A stretch of DNA of 64,000 nucleotides from CAYTGG01 sp964581415 (GCA_964581415.1 CAZOOJ010000001.1:1-64000); one strand, 5' to 3'. Positions 52,472-61,603 are shown, counted from the first letter of the stretch. Translations and numbers: made by a program. The notes: generated from the sequence alone by a model not told the origin.

Positions 52472-52523
52472 ATTTGCTGTAAAATATTCGATAATTTTAA
52501 AACTTCTTTATCTTTCTGTTTTT

Positions 52524-53321
52524 ATGAATATAGAAAAAAAAGTAAATCAGACAATTCAAAAGTATAAACTTTGCAATAAAGAAGAAAGAATTTTAGTAGC
52601 AATTTCAGGAGGAGAAGACTCTGCTGTAATAGCTTATTTATTAAAAAAATTAGGATATAAATTAGAAGCGATTCATATTGATCTAGGACTTGGGAAATAT
52701 AGTAAAAATTGTCTGAAATCTGTAAATAAATTATGTGACAAATTGCAGATAAAACTTCATGTCTATTCTGTAAAAAAAGAAATTGGAAAAACTCTGTTGG
52801 AAATTTTTAAAAAAAACAATAAAAAATTGAATAATTGCTATTTATGCGGAATAATAAAAAAATGGATTTTAAATAAAAAAGCAAGAGAATTAAAAGCAAA
52901 TAAGATAGCAACAGGACATAATTTTAATGATGAAATAGAAACTTTTCTTATGAATATTTTAAAAGGAAGTCCTGCTCTAAATTCAAATTTTAATCCAATT
53001 TTAAAAATAAAAACTAAAAAATTCATAATTAGAATAAAACCTTTATTTTTTGTTAAGAAAAAAGATATTGGAAGTTATTCTCAGAAATTTAATCTTCCAA
53101 TTTATAGAAAAATTTGCCCTTATCGTAAAGAGACTTACAGAGTTGAGATTAGAAATTTTATTAATAAACTTTCAGATAAAGAAAAGGAAAATTTTATGAA
53201 AAATTTCTTAAAATTGTCAAAAAAAATAAAAAAAGAAGATAAAAAAATTAATTACTGTAAAATTTGCGGAGAGCCCTCTAGAAAAGATATCTGCAAGAAA
53301 TGTGAATTAATAATCAGATGA
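52524..53321 (+). CDS. tRNA 2-thiolation enzyme (TtuA/NcsA-like)
   Basis: A 265-residue ATP-pyrophosphatase. PP-loop AISGGEDSAVIAYLLKK near residue 30, zinc finger CYLCGIIKKW mid-protein, and C-terminal zinc finger CKICGEPSRKDICKKC; ATGHNFNDEIETFLMNILKG matches the TtcA/CTU1 group. It thiolates tRNA uridines. A longer frame overlaps the HtpX end; the ATG at 52524 (MNIEKKV) is chosen, since the upstream part has no family match. Confidence 0.85.
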   Translation: MNIEKKVNQTIQKYKLCNKEERILVAISGGEDSAVIAYLLKKLGYKLEAIHIDLGLGKYSKNCLKSVNKLCDKLQIKLHVYSVKKEIGKTLLEIFKKNNKKLNNCYLCGIIKKWILNKKARELKANKIATGHNFNDEIETFLMNILKGSPALNSNFNPILKIKTKKFIIRIKPLFFVKKKDIGSYSQKFNLPIYRKICPYRKETYRVEIRNFINKLSDKEKENFMKNFLKLSKKIKKEDKKINYCKICGEPSRKDICKKCELIIR

Positions 53322-53369
53322 TTATTCTATCAGAAGAAGATTTAATAAGTCTAATTACTATTAAATTTT

Positions 53370-53831
53370 ATGGAGAATAAGTCGGAAATTCTTCTTAAAT
53401 ATATTGGACTACATAAAAGAGAAAAGAGATATCATGAATTATTTCCTTTCTTATTCAATAGATACGTAAATGAAGAGGATTTGAATTCTTTTAGAGGAAA
53501 ATTAAGCAGAAAGAATAAAAAATTCGCAACTGAGGTTTATTATAAATTAGAAAACTTAAAGAGTTCTGCTTTAAAAAAAATTTCAGAATTGAATGGGACT
53601 ATTTTAAGACATCCAAAGGATATTGATTCTAAATTATTAGTAGATTCTGTTTTTAGTTGCTTAATGAAGAAAAATTTGGAAAAAGAAATTTTAAATAATT
53701 TTGATATCAGTAAAGAAACATTAAAAGAAAGATATTTAGAAAGAAGAAGTGTTAATCCTAAAATATTTGAAGAAATAGGAAAAAATCAAGTATTCTATAT
53801 CTTTCTTTTTGAAAAATTCTTAAATAAATAG
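53370..53831 (+). CDS. Helical soluble protein, unknown
   Basis: A 153-residue charged, all-helical protein (KSEILLKYIGLHKREKRYHE, then LLVDSVFSCLMKKNLEK). No known motif. It has an ATG start; its own TATA-like element lies 25 nt upstream. Located just ahead of the ribonucleotide reductase operon but on its own promoter. Function unknown. Confidence 0.5.
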   Translation: MENKSEILLKYIGLHKREKRYHELFPFLFNRYVNEEDLNSFRGKLSRKNKKFATEVYYKLENLKSSALKKISELNGTILRHPKDIDSKLLVDSVFSCLMKKNLEKEILNNFDISKETLKERYLERRSVNPKIFEEIGKNQVFYIFLFEKFLNK

Positions 53832-53894
53832 TGCTTTTTAACTGTAACTTCTTTTGTGAAGTTAGAAAGATTTAAATAATAAAGGTTTATTAAT

Positions 53895-53968
53895 TTTATT
53901 GTTTATACAATAAACAAAGGAGTTTAACTTTAGACATACAACATATTGTACTTTCTTAAAGTTAAAAG
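53895..53968 (+). promoter_or_regulatory. Palindromic leader/operator upstream of nrdR
   Basis: Two nested structures: TTTATTGT-TTAT-ACAATAAA at 53895-53914, then a 10-bp stem TTTAACTTTA (53923-53932) with TAAAGTTAAA (53957-53966) enclosing a TACAACATATTGTA palindrome (53937-53950). The last resembles an NrdR box (ACA..TGT). A Shine-Dalgarno-like aaaggag is at 53915-53921. Autoregulation by NrdR is a fitting inference. Confidence 0.5.
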
Positions 53969-53981
53969 AAGTATTCAAAAA

Positions 53982-54419
53982 ATGAACTGTCCATACTGTG
54001 GAAGCAAAAATTTAAGAGTAACTAATAAAAGAGATTCTCCTGAAGGAATAAGAAGAAGAAGAGAATGCATAAAATGTAAAAAAAGATTTACAACTTACGA
54101 AAAGCCTGTAAAAGAAGAATTATGTATAATAAAAAAAGACAAGAGAAGAGAAAAGTTTAATAGAGAAAAATTAGAAGAAGGTATAAAAAAAGCATTTGAA
54201 AAGCGTCCAATATCAAAAGAAAAGGTTGAAAAGATGATAAATTTAATTGAAGAACAAATTAGAAGAAGAGGAAGCAGAGAAATAGAAAGCTCAAAAATTG
54301 GTGAGTTAGTAATGAAAAAAATAAAAAAATTAGATAATGTTGCTTATATAAGATTTGCGTCTGTATATAGAGATTTTCAGGATATTAAAGATTTTAAAAA
54401 AGAATTAAGAGGAATGTAA
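53982..54419 (+). CDS. nrdR: Transcription repressor NrdR
   Basis: A 145-residue regulator of ribonucleotide reductase genes. Zinc ribbon MNCPYCGSKN...RRRRECIKCKKRFTTYE (Cys3, 6, 29, 32) followed by an ATP-cone domain (about 45-130, KEELCIIKKDKRREKFNR). A frame opens at 53946 but the family starts at MNCPYCG. Its stop abuts the nrdD ATG, giving an operon. Confidence 0.9.
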   Translation: MNCPYCGSKNLRVTNKRDSPEGIRRRRECIKCKKRFTTYEKPVKEELCIIKKDKRREKFNREKLEEGIKKAFEKRPISKEKVEKMINLIEEQIRRRGSREIESSKIGELVMKKIKKLDNVAYIRFASVYRDFQDIKDFKKELRGM

Positions 54420-57400
54420 ATGGTAAATAAAATCAGAAAAAGAGATGGTAGTGTTGTTCTATTCAATCAAGATAAAATTACAGAAGCTATTTGGAAAGCT
54501 GTAAAATTTGTTGGAGGAAAAGATAAAGAAAAATCAAAATATTTATCAGATTTAATTCTAAAAAAATTAGAAGAGAAACATGGAAATTTAGGAATACCTG
54601 AAGTAGAAGAAGTGCAGGATTTGGTTGAAAAAATCCTTATTGAAGAAGGACATGCAAAAGTTGCAAAATCTTATATTTTATACAGAAAAAGTCGTGAAGA
54701 ATTAAGAAATGTAAAAGGACTTTTTGATACTATTGAAGCTGTTGAAGATTATATTGGATTAAATGATTGGATGGTTAAAGAAAATTCAAATATGGGTTTT
54801 TCTCTGCAAGGACTTAATAATTACATATCTACAAAAATAGTAAGTAATTACTGGATGAGAAGAATTTATCCTGAAGCTATAAGAAATGCGCATGAAACAG
54901 GAAATTTACATATTCATGATTTGGGAATTTTAGGAGTCTATTGTGTAGGATGGGATTTGAAAGATTTGTTGTTAGTAGGATTTAAAGGAGTTAAAGGAAA
55001 AGTTGCATCAAAACCTCCAAAACATCTTAGAACAGCTTTAGGACAAATTATAAATTTCTTTTATACTCTGCAAGGAGAATCAGCAGGAGCACAAGCATTT
55101 TCTAATTTTGATACTCTATTAGCACCTTTCATAAGATATGATGCTCTGGATTATAAAGAAATAAAACAGTGTATGCAAGAATTTTTATTTAATCTTGCTG
55201 TTCCTACAAGAGTTGGATTCCAATGTATATCTGAAGATACAGAAATTTTAACTCCTAAGGGTTGGAAAGGATACTCGAAATTAGAAAAAGGAGATATAAT
55301 TAAAACTTTTAATCTTAATAAAGGAAAAATAGAAAATCAAAAAATTAAAAGATTATTTAAGAAGCATTACACAGGAGAAATGTATAACTTAAAAAATAGG
55401 ATTCAGGATCAGTTAATTTCACCAAAACATAGAGTAGTTAGAAGGAGATTTAATTCAAAAGAATATGTTTTAGAAGAGATAGAGAGTATTAAGAAAAGAA
55501 AGGCTCCCCTCATAATTCCTATAACTGGAGGAAATACAAACAAAAAACAAAATATATCTAATGAGATGATAAAACTTCTTGCATGGATAATTGCAGAAGG
55601 AACTTCAGAACATTCAGGACAAAAACACAGGCAGTCTAGAAGAATTACAATTTATCAATCTAAATTAAAAAAACCAAAAGAGTACAAAGAAATAATTAAT
55701 CTCCTTAAAAAGATTAGATTAGATTATTCTGAAAGAGATTCATCACCTTCTTTAGGAAATTCTATTAAAATGATTAAATTAAATGCAAAGTCCTCAAAAA
55801 AAATTCATGACTTATTTGAAGATGATGAAAGAATTGACTTTATTCCTGAAAAATTATTGAACATGAATAAAGAGCAATCAAAATTATTTTTAGAAATTTT
55901 CATAAAAGCAGATGGATTTGAAAAGTGTAAGATTGCAACAACAAATAAAAGTATTTTAGATGGATTACAGCAAATAGCTGTAAATGCAGAATATGGTTTC
56001 ACTGTATTAGAAAAAGAACCAACAATTGGAAAAAAGATTATTTATGTTCTAAGATTAATAAAACATAAAGAAACCTATATCCAAAAAATAGAAAAGATAA
56101 ATTATTCTGGAACAATTTGGTGTCCAAACACTGACAATGAAACAGTAATTGCTCGTCGTAATGGAAAAGTTTTTATCACAGGCAATACTCCATTTACGAA
56201 TATAACTATGGACTTAAAAGTTCCTTCTTATATGAAAGATGAAGCTATAATCATAGGAGGAATTCCACAAAAAGAGACCTATAAAGAATTTCAGCGTGAA
56301 ATGAATCTGTTAAATAAAGCATTTGCTGAGATTATGATAGAAGGAGATTCTGAAGGAAGAGTCTTCACTTTTCCTATTCCTACTTATAATATCACAAAAG
56401 ATTTTGATTGGGAAAATCCTGAATATGATATGCTTTGGGAAATGACAGCTAAATATGGAATTCCTTATTTTTCCAATTTTATAAATTCAGATATGAATCC
56501 AGAAGATGCAAGAAGCATGTGTTGCAGACTCAGATTAGATCAGACAGAATTAAGAAAAAGAGGTGGAGGTTTATTTGGAGCCAATCCTTTAACTGGAAGT
56601 ATAGGAGTAGTAACAATTAATATACCAAGATTAGGTTTTACTTCAAGAGATGAAGAAGATTTTTTTAACAAATTAGAAGATTTAATGGAACTTGCAAAAG
56701 AAAGTTTAGAAATAAAAAGAAAAAATCTTGAAAAACTTACAGAAAGAGGACTTTATCCTTATTCTAAATTCTATTTAAGAAATATTAATAAGAGATTTGG
56801 AGAGTATTGGAAAAATCATTTTGCTACTATAGGTTTATTAGGAATGAATGAAGGTATAATGAATTTTATGCCTGGAGAAGATATAGGAACTGAAAGAGGA
56901 AAAGAATTTTCAGTAAAAGTCTTAGATTTTATGAGAAAAAAACTTGAAGAATATCAAAATGAAACAGGAAATATTTATAATTTAGAAGCAACTCCTGGAG
57001 AAGGAACCACATACAGATTTGCAAGAATTGACAAAAAGAGATTTGGAAGGATAATTACTGCAAATGAAAGAGCAGTAAGAAATGAAAAAGCTCCTCCTTA
57101 TTACACAAATTCAACACAACTTCCTGTTAATTATACAACAGATTTATTTGAAGCTCTGGAATTACAGGATCCTTTACAAACAAGATATACTGGAGGAACA
57201 GTTTTTCATTCATTTGTCGGAGAAAGACTAAATAAGGAAGGAATAAAAAAATTAGTTAGAAAAATCTCTGAAAATTTCAGTCTGCCTTATTTTACAATAT
57301 CGCCTGTTTTTTCAGTTTGTCCGATTCATGGTTATATTGCAGGAGAGCATTTTTATTGCCCTAAATGCGATGCTGAGCATGGAATTGTAAGAAATTCAGA

Positions 57401-57452
57401 AGGAAAAATTATCAGAAGAGAAAATGAAAAGAACATTCAAATAAAAAATTAA
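54420..57452 (+). CDS. nrdD: Anaerobic ribonucleotide reductase NrdD, intein-containing, no glycyl domain
   Basis: A 1010-residue precursor of class III ribonucleotide reductase. N-terminal ATP-cone (IRKRDGSVVLFNQDKIT) then the catalytic barrel, with active-site SMCCRLRLDQ and ATPGEGTTYRFARID. Residues 269-589 are an intein (see next entry). The zinc region ends the protein: SVCPIHGY...FYCPKCDAEHG. The usual final segment with the radical glycine (RVxGY) is absent here and is encoded by the next gene. Expressed with nrdR and nrdG. Confidence 0.93.
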   Translation: MVNKIRKRDGSVVLFNQDKITEAIWKAVKFVGGKDKEKSKYLSDLILKKLEEKHGNLGIPEVEEVQDLVEKILIEEGHAKVAKSYILYRKSREELRNVKGLFDTIEAVEDYIGLNDWMVKENSNMGFSLQGLNNYISTKIVSNYWMRRIYPEAIRNAHETGNLHIHDLGILGVYCVGWDLKDLLLVGFKGVKGKVASKPPKHLRTALGQIINFFYTLQGESAGAQAFSNFDTLLAPFIRYDALDYKEIKQCMQEFLFNLAVPTRVGFQCISEDTEILTPKGWKGYSKLEKGDIIKTFNLNKGKIENQKIKRLFKKHYTGEMYNLKNRIQDQLISPKHRVVRRRFNSKEYVLEEIESIKKRKAPLIIPITGGNTNKKQNISNEMIKLLAWIIAEGTSEHSGQKHRQSRRITIYQSKLKKPKEYKEIINLLKKIRLDYSERDSSPSLGNSIKMIKLNAKSSKKIHDLFEDDERIDFIPEKLLNMNKEQSKLFLEIFIKADGFEKCKIATTNKSILDGLQQIAVNAEYGFTVLEKEPTIGKKIIYVLRLIKHKETYIQKIEKINYSGTIWCPNTDNETVIARRNGKVFITGNTPFTNITMDLKVPSYMKDEAIIIGGIPQKETYKEFQREMNLLNKAFAEIMIEGDSEGRVFTFPIPTYNITKDFDWENPEYDMLWEMTAKYGIPYFSNFINSDMNPEDARSMCCRLRLDQTELRKRGGGLFGANPLTGSIGVVTINIPRLGFTSRDEEDFFNKLEDLMELAKESLEIKRKNLEKLTERGLYPYSKFYLRNINKRFGEYWKNHFATIGLLGMNEGIMNFMPGEDIGTERGKEFSVKVLDFMRKKLEEYQNETGNIYNLEATPGEGTTYRFARIDKKRFGRIITANERAVRNEKAPPYYTNSTQLPVNYTTDLFEALELQDPLQTRYTGGTVFHSFVGERLNKEGIKKLVRKISENFSLPYFTISPVFSVCPIHGYIAGEHFYCPKCDAEHGIVRNSEGKIIRRENEKNIQIKN
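55224..56186 (+). mobile_element. Intein in NrdD with homing-endonuclease motifs
   Basis: A 321-residue protein intron. It begins at Cys (CISEDTEILTPKGWKGY) after the extein RVGFQ and ends FITGN before Thr, restoring the extein RVGFQ-TPFTNIT found in uninterrupted NrdD. The B block is LISPKHRVVRR. Two LAGLIDADG-like stretches (KLLAWIIAEG and LEIFIKADGF) indicate a homing endonuclease. The penultimate residue is Gly, not the usual His. Confidence 0.9.
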
Positions 57453-57480
57453 ATAAAAAAATTGAAATGAAAATTTAAAA

Positions 57481-57681
57481 ATGGAAAAAGAAAATCAAGA
57501 AATTAAAGAACAAGGAAATGAAAAAGCCGGAATTGAAAATACAAAAGAAAATAAAGAAGAATTTAATGGAAGTGAATGTGAAGTTTATTCCAGAGTTGTA
57601 GGATATCTAAGACCTATCAGCCAATGGAATGAAGGAAAGGTATCTGAATTCCGAGATAGAAAAAATTTCGAAGTTGCTTAA
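57481..57681 (+). CDS. Stand-alone glycyl-radical domain of NrdD
   Basis: A 66-residue protein. After a charged tail (1-30) it contains CEVYSRVVGYLRPISQW and GKVSEFRDRKNFE, the exact C-terminal glycyl-radical segment of class III NrdD, with radical Gly41. It starts at its own ATG 28 bp after the NrdD stop and just before nrdG. It could replace the missing domain of NrdD in trans, as the autonomous YfiD/GrcA protein does for pyruvate formate-lyase. Confidence 0.88.
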   Translation: MEKENQEIKEQGNEKAGIENTKENKEEFNGSECEVYSRVVGYLRPISQWNEGKVSEFRDRKNFEVA

Positions 57682-57699
57682 AGTTTTTTAATAATTCCA

Positions 57700-58398
57700 A
57701 TGAAAATCTGCGGACTTCAAAAAACAACTTTGGTAGATTATCCAAAAAAAATAGCATGTACAATATTTATTTATGGATGTAATTTCAGATGTGGTTTTTG
57801 TCATAACCCTGAATTAGTTACTGAAAAAAATGAGAATATTTTTTCTGAAAAAGAAATTTTGGACTTTTTAGAAAAGAGAAAAAAATATTTAGAAGGTATC
57901 TGCATAACAGGAGGAGAACCTTTATTAACTTTAGAAAAGAATTTTTTAAGAGAAATAAAAAAACTTGGATACTTAATAAAAATTGATACAAATGGAAGTT
58001 TTCCTGAAAAACTTAAAGAAATAATTGATGAGGAGCTTGTAGATTTTGTTGCAATGGACATAAAATCTAGTAAGGAGAGATATAAAGAATTTATAAATGC
58101 AGATATTAATTTAGAAAAAATTGAAGAAAGTATAAGATTGATTTCAAAACTGGAAGATTATGAATTTAGAACCACAGTAATTGAGAATATGCATGATTTG
58201 GAAGAAATGAAGAAAATTTCTAAATGGCTTAATAGTCTTATAGGAAAACCTAAAAAATATTCTCTTCAAGCATTTAAGAATAGTGGAAAAGTTTTAGATG
58301 AGAAATTTAAATACAAAAAAGACACTAGTGAAAAATTCATAAAAGAAATTAAGGAAGAGATAAAAGACAGCTTTGAAGATATTGAAACAAGATTTTAA
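57700..58398 (+). CDS. nrdG: Anaerobic RNR activase NrdG (radical SAM)
   Basis: A 232-residue radical SAM enzyme: FIYGCNFRCGFCHNPELV carries C-x3-C-x2-C (Cys27, 31, 34) for the 4Fe-4S/SAM cluster, then GEP and EFRTTVIENMHDLEE blocks of activases. It generates the glycyl radical on NrdD, here presumably on the separate 66-residue protein. In the operon 18 bp downstream of it. Confidence 0.9.
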   Translation: MKICGLQKTTLVDYPKKIACTIFIYGCNFRCGFCHNPELVTEKNENIFSEKEILDFLEKRKKYLEGICITGGEPLLTLEKNFLREIKKLGYLIKIDTNGSFPEKLKEIIDEELVDFVAMDIKSSKERYKEFINADINLEKIEESIRLISKLEDYEFRTTVIENMHDLEEMKKISKWLNSLIGKPKKYSLQAFKNSGKVLDEKFKYKKDTSEKFIKEIKEEIKDSFEDIETRF

Positions 58399-58431
58399 AA
58401 AGTTTTATAAATCTCATAATTCCTAAGTTCT

Positions 58432-58755
58432 ATGATAAATAATGATAAAATTCCTGAATTAACAGACAATGAATTTAATGATTTTGTGAAACAAGGAGTT
58501 GTTTTTATTAATTTTTTTAAAGAATGGAACATGTCTTGTCTTACGATGTCTCCGATATTAGAAGAAATAAGTGATAAATTCAAAAAGATAAAATTTGGAA
58601 AAATTGATATTGGAGAAAATCGAAATATTGCAAGAAAATTAGGCATTTTTTCAATTCCTGCTTTTTTTGTTTTTAAAAATGGAGAAATTATAGAAAAATT
58701 TGTTGGAATAGTTTCTGGAGAAGAAGTTGAAGAAAAGTTAAAGAATTTAGAATAA
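58432..58755 (+). CDS. Thioredoxin-like protein with NMSC active site
   Basis: A 107-residue thioredoxin fold (FFKEWNMSCLTMSPILEE, then FSIPAFFVFKNGEIIEKF). The first active-site Cys is Asn33; only Cys36 remains (usual W-C-x-P-C). It is last of the RNR operon, so a reductant or chaperone for NrdD is possible, but normal dithiol chemistry is excluded. Compare the intact thioredoxin at 47984. Confidence 0.82.
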   Translation: MINNDKIPELTDNEFNDFVKQGVVFINFFKEWNMSCLTMSPILEEISDKFKKIKFGKIDIGENRNIARKLGIFSIPAFFVFKNGEIIEKFVGIVSGEEVEEKLKNLE

Positions 58756-58856
58756 AAATTCTTATAAATTTACTTGAAAGTTAAAAGAATTAATTAGAAA
58801 TGTAATCAAAAACCTATAACGAATATTTTTTAAACCAAATTGACTAATTTTAATCA

Positions 58857-58931
58857 GGCTCCGTAGCTCAGCCTGGATAGAGCACTAGGCTTTTAACCTA
58901 GGTGTCGAGGGTTCAAATCCCTTCGGAGCCA
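58857..58931 (+). tRNA. tRNA-Lys(TTT)
   Basis: Cloverleaf without intron: acceptor GGCTCCG/CGGAGCC with A73, D-stem GCTC/GAGC, anticodon arm CTAGG-CTTTTAA-CCTAG (anticodon TTT), T-arm GAGGG-TTCAAAT-CCCTT. Everything to its right (59-64 kb) is accessory in character, so this tRNA may be an island border. Confidence 0.94.
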
Positions 58932-59090
58932 TTTTTTGAATTTTTAATTATAGAAGAATATTCTTCTATTAAGTTGCTAAATGTATTCTATATGAAAAGA
59001 AGTTTGGATTTAAGCTAAAATAAATTTTTAGAAGAAAGCAACCGGCTTTGTTTAATAAGTAAGAAAAACTGACGACTTTTTAAACAGAGA

Positions 59091-59576
59091 TTAATTTTCT
59101 ACTTGCTCAAAAGAAGCCATTTTAGTAAGAAATTCTCTTAATTCCCCATATAATTCTAAATGTTGTTTGTTTAACTCTATCCAGTGAGGTATTGAAGATT
59201 CCAATCTGGTAATCCCCTTCAAATCTTTAGGATATATATTGTGAGCAAAAATATCTCTTATTTTATAAAATTTTATCAATTTATTTTTAAAATCTTTATT
59301 TGTTTTTAACTCTTCTTTATTATGTTGGTTAACCTCGTTAATAATTTCTAATAATAAATTTGCTCTTGAACTTGCACCAAAATTTACTAAAAAGAATTCA
59401 TTAAATCTGAATATTTTACTTAAATTAAGGGGCTTCCAATTATCTTTTTCTTCTCCAAATTTTAAATCTAATCCAAAAGATTTTCTTATAATTTTATTAG
59501 AAATATTGTCTATATCAATAGTCCTCATAATAACCTCATGCAATAATTCTTTGGGTAATTCAAATGGATTTTCCAT
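59091..59576 (-). CDS. HEPN-like protein coupled to transposase
   Basis: A 161-residue helical protein with KIRDIFAHNIYP near residue 110, fitting the R-x4-6-H signature of HEPN ribonucleases. ATG overlaps the transposase stop by TAATG, so it is translated with the IS. HEPN passenger genes in an IS are unusual. Toxin or defence role inferred from motif and context. Confidence 0.6.
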   Translation of the reverse strand: MENPFELPKELLHEVIMRTIDIDNISNKIIRKSFGLDLKFGEEKDNWKPLNLSKIFRFNEFFLVNFGASSRANLLLEIINEVNQHNKEELKTNKDFKNKLIKFYKIRDIFAHNIYPKDLKGITRLESSIPHWIELNKQHLELYGELREFLTKMASFEQVEN

Positions 59577-60601
59577 TATATTCTAATAGGTTCCTCTAAT
59601 TTAAAGTTTGCTTTAATTCCAAGTTCACAGATTTCCTGAATCACAACACAAATGTTGTGACATAAAACTTTAACCAATAATTCATTAAATTGTGCGGTTT
59701 CTTTTTTACTTTTAATATGACTTCCGAATTTAGTTTTAATCATATGAAAACAAGTTTCAGAATTGCTCCTTTTATGATAGTGTGATAAAAATTCAATTTG
59801 ATTAAACATAAAGAAATGATACATCTTCTTCCAAATCTGAGAACCAGCCTTTTTTCCTGTTACGTTTTTCTTAAATGGAATATAGGGTGTTGCTCCAAAA
59901 TCATTTATTACCTCGAAATTCTCCCTACTCAAATACGCTTTATCTCCACTTACTTCAGATATTTTGAAATTTTCTGCTGTTTTTTTAACAAGTCCTTTTA
60001 ATTGTGGGCTATCTGCTTTATTCCCTTCAGTAATATTAACTCCTGTTATAATGTTGGTTTTAATACCGGAAAGAAGATGAGCTTTTAACCAGATTTTATA
60101 TCTCCTTTCTTTGCCCCATTTATAATCAAACCATCTTGCAAATCGTGAAGTAGAAAATCCAGAAGAATCTATTGTGAAATCAGCTTCAACTTCTTTAAGA
60201 GGTAAGGAACTAATTATAATGAGTTGTTCTAAAATTGTCTTAACCTCTGGTTTGTTCATAAAGTTTGATAATGAAGAATAACAAGGAACCTTGTAGACTA
60301 ACCCAAATTCTTTTGCTATTTTCATATCAGACATAAAACGCCTTAAAGAAAATCCTGTATAGATTTTCATAACAGAACCAAAGAGCATGTCATTAAAAGG
60401 CAAAGTTGGTCTACCAAATTTATAAAGAGGTTGTTCAATATTATCACATAAATCCTTAAGCAACTTCATAAAGAGTAATTTCTCGTTTGTTTGTGCTTTG
60501 TTGTATGCTGTCCATTCTTGACTATATTTTTTATTCTCCGTTAACTTTTTATATAACCATTCCTTTTCTTTTATGGATTCAAATTGTGCTTCGCGGTGCA
60601 T
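59576..60601 (-). mobile_element. IS5/IS4-type DDE transposase
   Basis: A 341-residue transposase CDS: DDE residues at Asp145 (ADFTIDSSGFS), Asp220 (VSGDKAYLSRENFE) and Glu282 (RSNSETCFHMIKTKFG), the last in the Y-(2)-R-(3)-E-(6)-K type block. Intact, so perhaps mobile. Stem-loops at 60612-60627 (GGAGCC-TTCG-GGCTCC) and 60650-60676 (CACTCAGCG/CGCTGAGTG) lie on the upstream side; terminal repeats were not located. Confidence 0.82.
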
Positions 60602-60611
60602 TTTGTGTCCT

Positions 60612-60676
60612 GGAGCCTTCGGGCTCCTTTAATTTATTATGATAGCCAACACTCAGCGTCCCATAACCGCTGAGTG
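60612..60676. other. GC-rich stem-loops between two genes
   Basis: Two perfect hairpins: GGAGCC-TTCG-GGCTCC and CACTCAGCG-TCCCATAAC-CGCTGAGTG. They lie between the winged-helix gene and the transposase gene, both minus strand, and may end the winged-helix transcript or mark the IS boundary. Confidence 0.6.
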
Positions 60677-60704
60677 CCTTTCTCTTCGAAGAGTATTATT
60701 CTTG

Positions 60705-61352
60705 TCATTTTTTCTGTCTTTTCTGAAGTGCTTGTTTTTGAGCAGAAAGTATTATTTCTGCTTGCTCTATTGAATCAATGTCTTTAGGGACTCTCATATA
60801 GAGTCCGCCAGTTTTGAATTCAATAATGTTTGAAACGCCCACATTATTTTCTTTTTCCATTTCAAAACCTCCGTCGTCAAAAGATAAACCTTCTGACTCG
60901 GAAGCATATTTCATTGCGTCATTAAATATTTTTTGTATCCTAAAAACTTCCTTATCTAACTTAGCTCTGTCTACTCCTGTTATGTCTATTAGTGCTAAAA
61001 GCATTCCCTCTTTGTCGGGAGATTTACTCCCCACCTTTTTTCTTATTTCTGATATTAAAGGAACTTTAGATAATATTTCGCCATAAGCCTTTTTCTCTTC
61101 ATTTCCCAAGGGTTTTGCGATTCTGGTTCCCAAGTTAGTTAACTGGATTCCTTTAATTCCGCTTTTGATTAAACCTAATTGACGCAAGGTAACAAGTTTC
61201 TTAATGAATCCTCCACTATTTGTTGTTGAATGTCCCAACTTAGTAGCCAAACTCTCGTCGGAGCTGATGCTATTTTTATAAATTGTTTTCACAATCTCTA
61301 CGCATTGACTAAATGTCAATTCAGGTACATAGTAATTTCCTATTTTTGCCAT
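60705..61352 (-). CDS. Winged-helix-like protein, accessory region
   Basis: A 215-residue protein. The N-terminus reads ELTFSQCVEIVKTIYKNSIS with a DNA-binding-type helix pair (SLATKLGHSTTNSGGFIKKL, LRQLGLIKSGIKGIQLTNLG), and the C-terminus carries helical and short strand elements. A palindrome in front of its start (61373-61390) suits autoregulation. Found in a defence-like island. Family not recognised. Confidence 0.6.
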   Translation of the reverse strand: MAKIGNYYVPELTFSQCVEIVKTIYKNSISSDESLATKLGHSTTNSGGFIKKLVTLRQLGLIKSGIKGIQLTNLGTRIAKPLGNEEKKAYGEILSKVPLISEIRKKVGSKSPDKEGMLLALIDITGVDRAKLDKEVFRIQKIFNDAMKYASESEGLSFDDGGFEMEKENNVGVSNIIEFKTGGLYMRVPKDIDSIEQAEIILSAQKQALQKRQKK

Positions 61353-61372
61353 TTTACTTTATATTAGTAAGT

Positions 61373-61390
61373 TTACTCTAAATAGAGTAA
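61373..61390. promoter_or_regulatory. 18-bp palindrome upstream of winged-helix gene
   Basis: TTACTCTA-AA-TAGAGTAA, an 8-bp perfect inverted repeat between a minus-strand TATA-like agtatttaaagg (61392-61403) and the ATG at 61352. Position over the transcription start fits an autoregulatory operator. Confidence 0.6.
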
Positions 61391-61603
61391 TATTACCTTT
61401 AAATACTTTGTGGTGATAAAATTCAACAATATAATTGCTTTTCTAAAAGAAAAATAATCCAAATTTAAGAAAGGTTAAAATTTATAAAGATGTAATTTTT
61501 GTAATGAATATGAAAAGAGGGTGGACAAAAGGTTTAAAAAATATAATTCTTGGTAATTCTACACAAAATAAAAATATAAATAGTTTAATTTTCTTTTTAT
61601 AAA

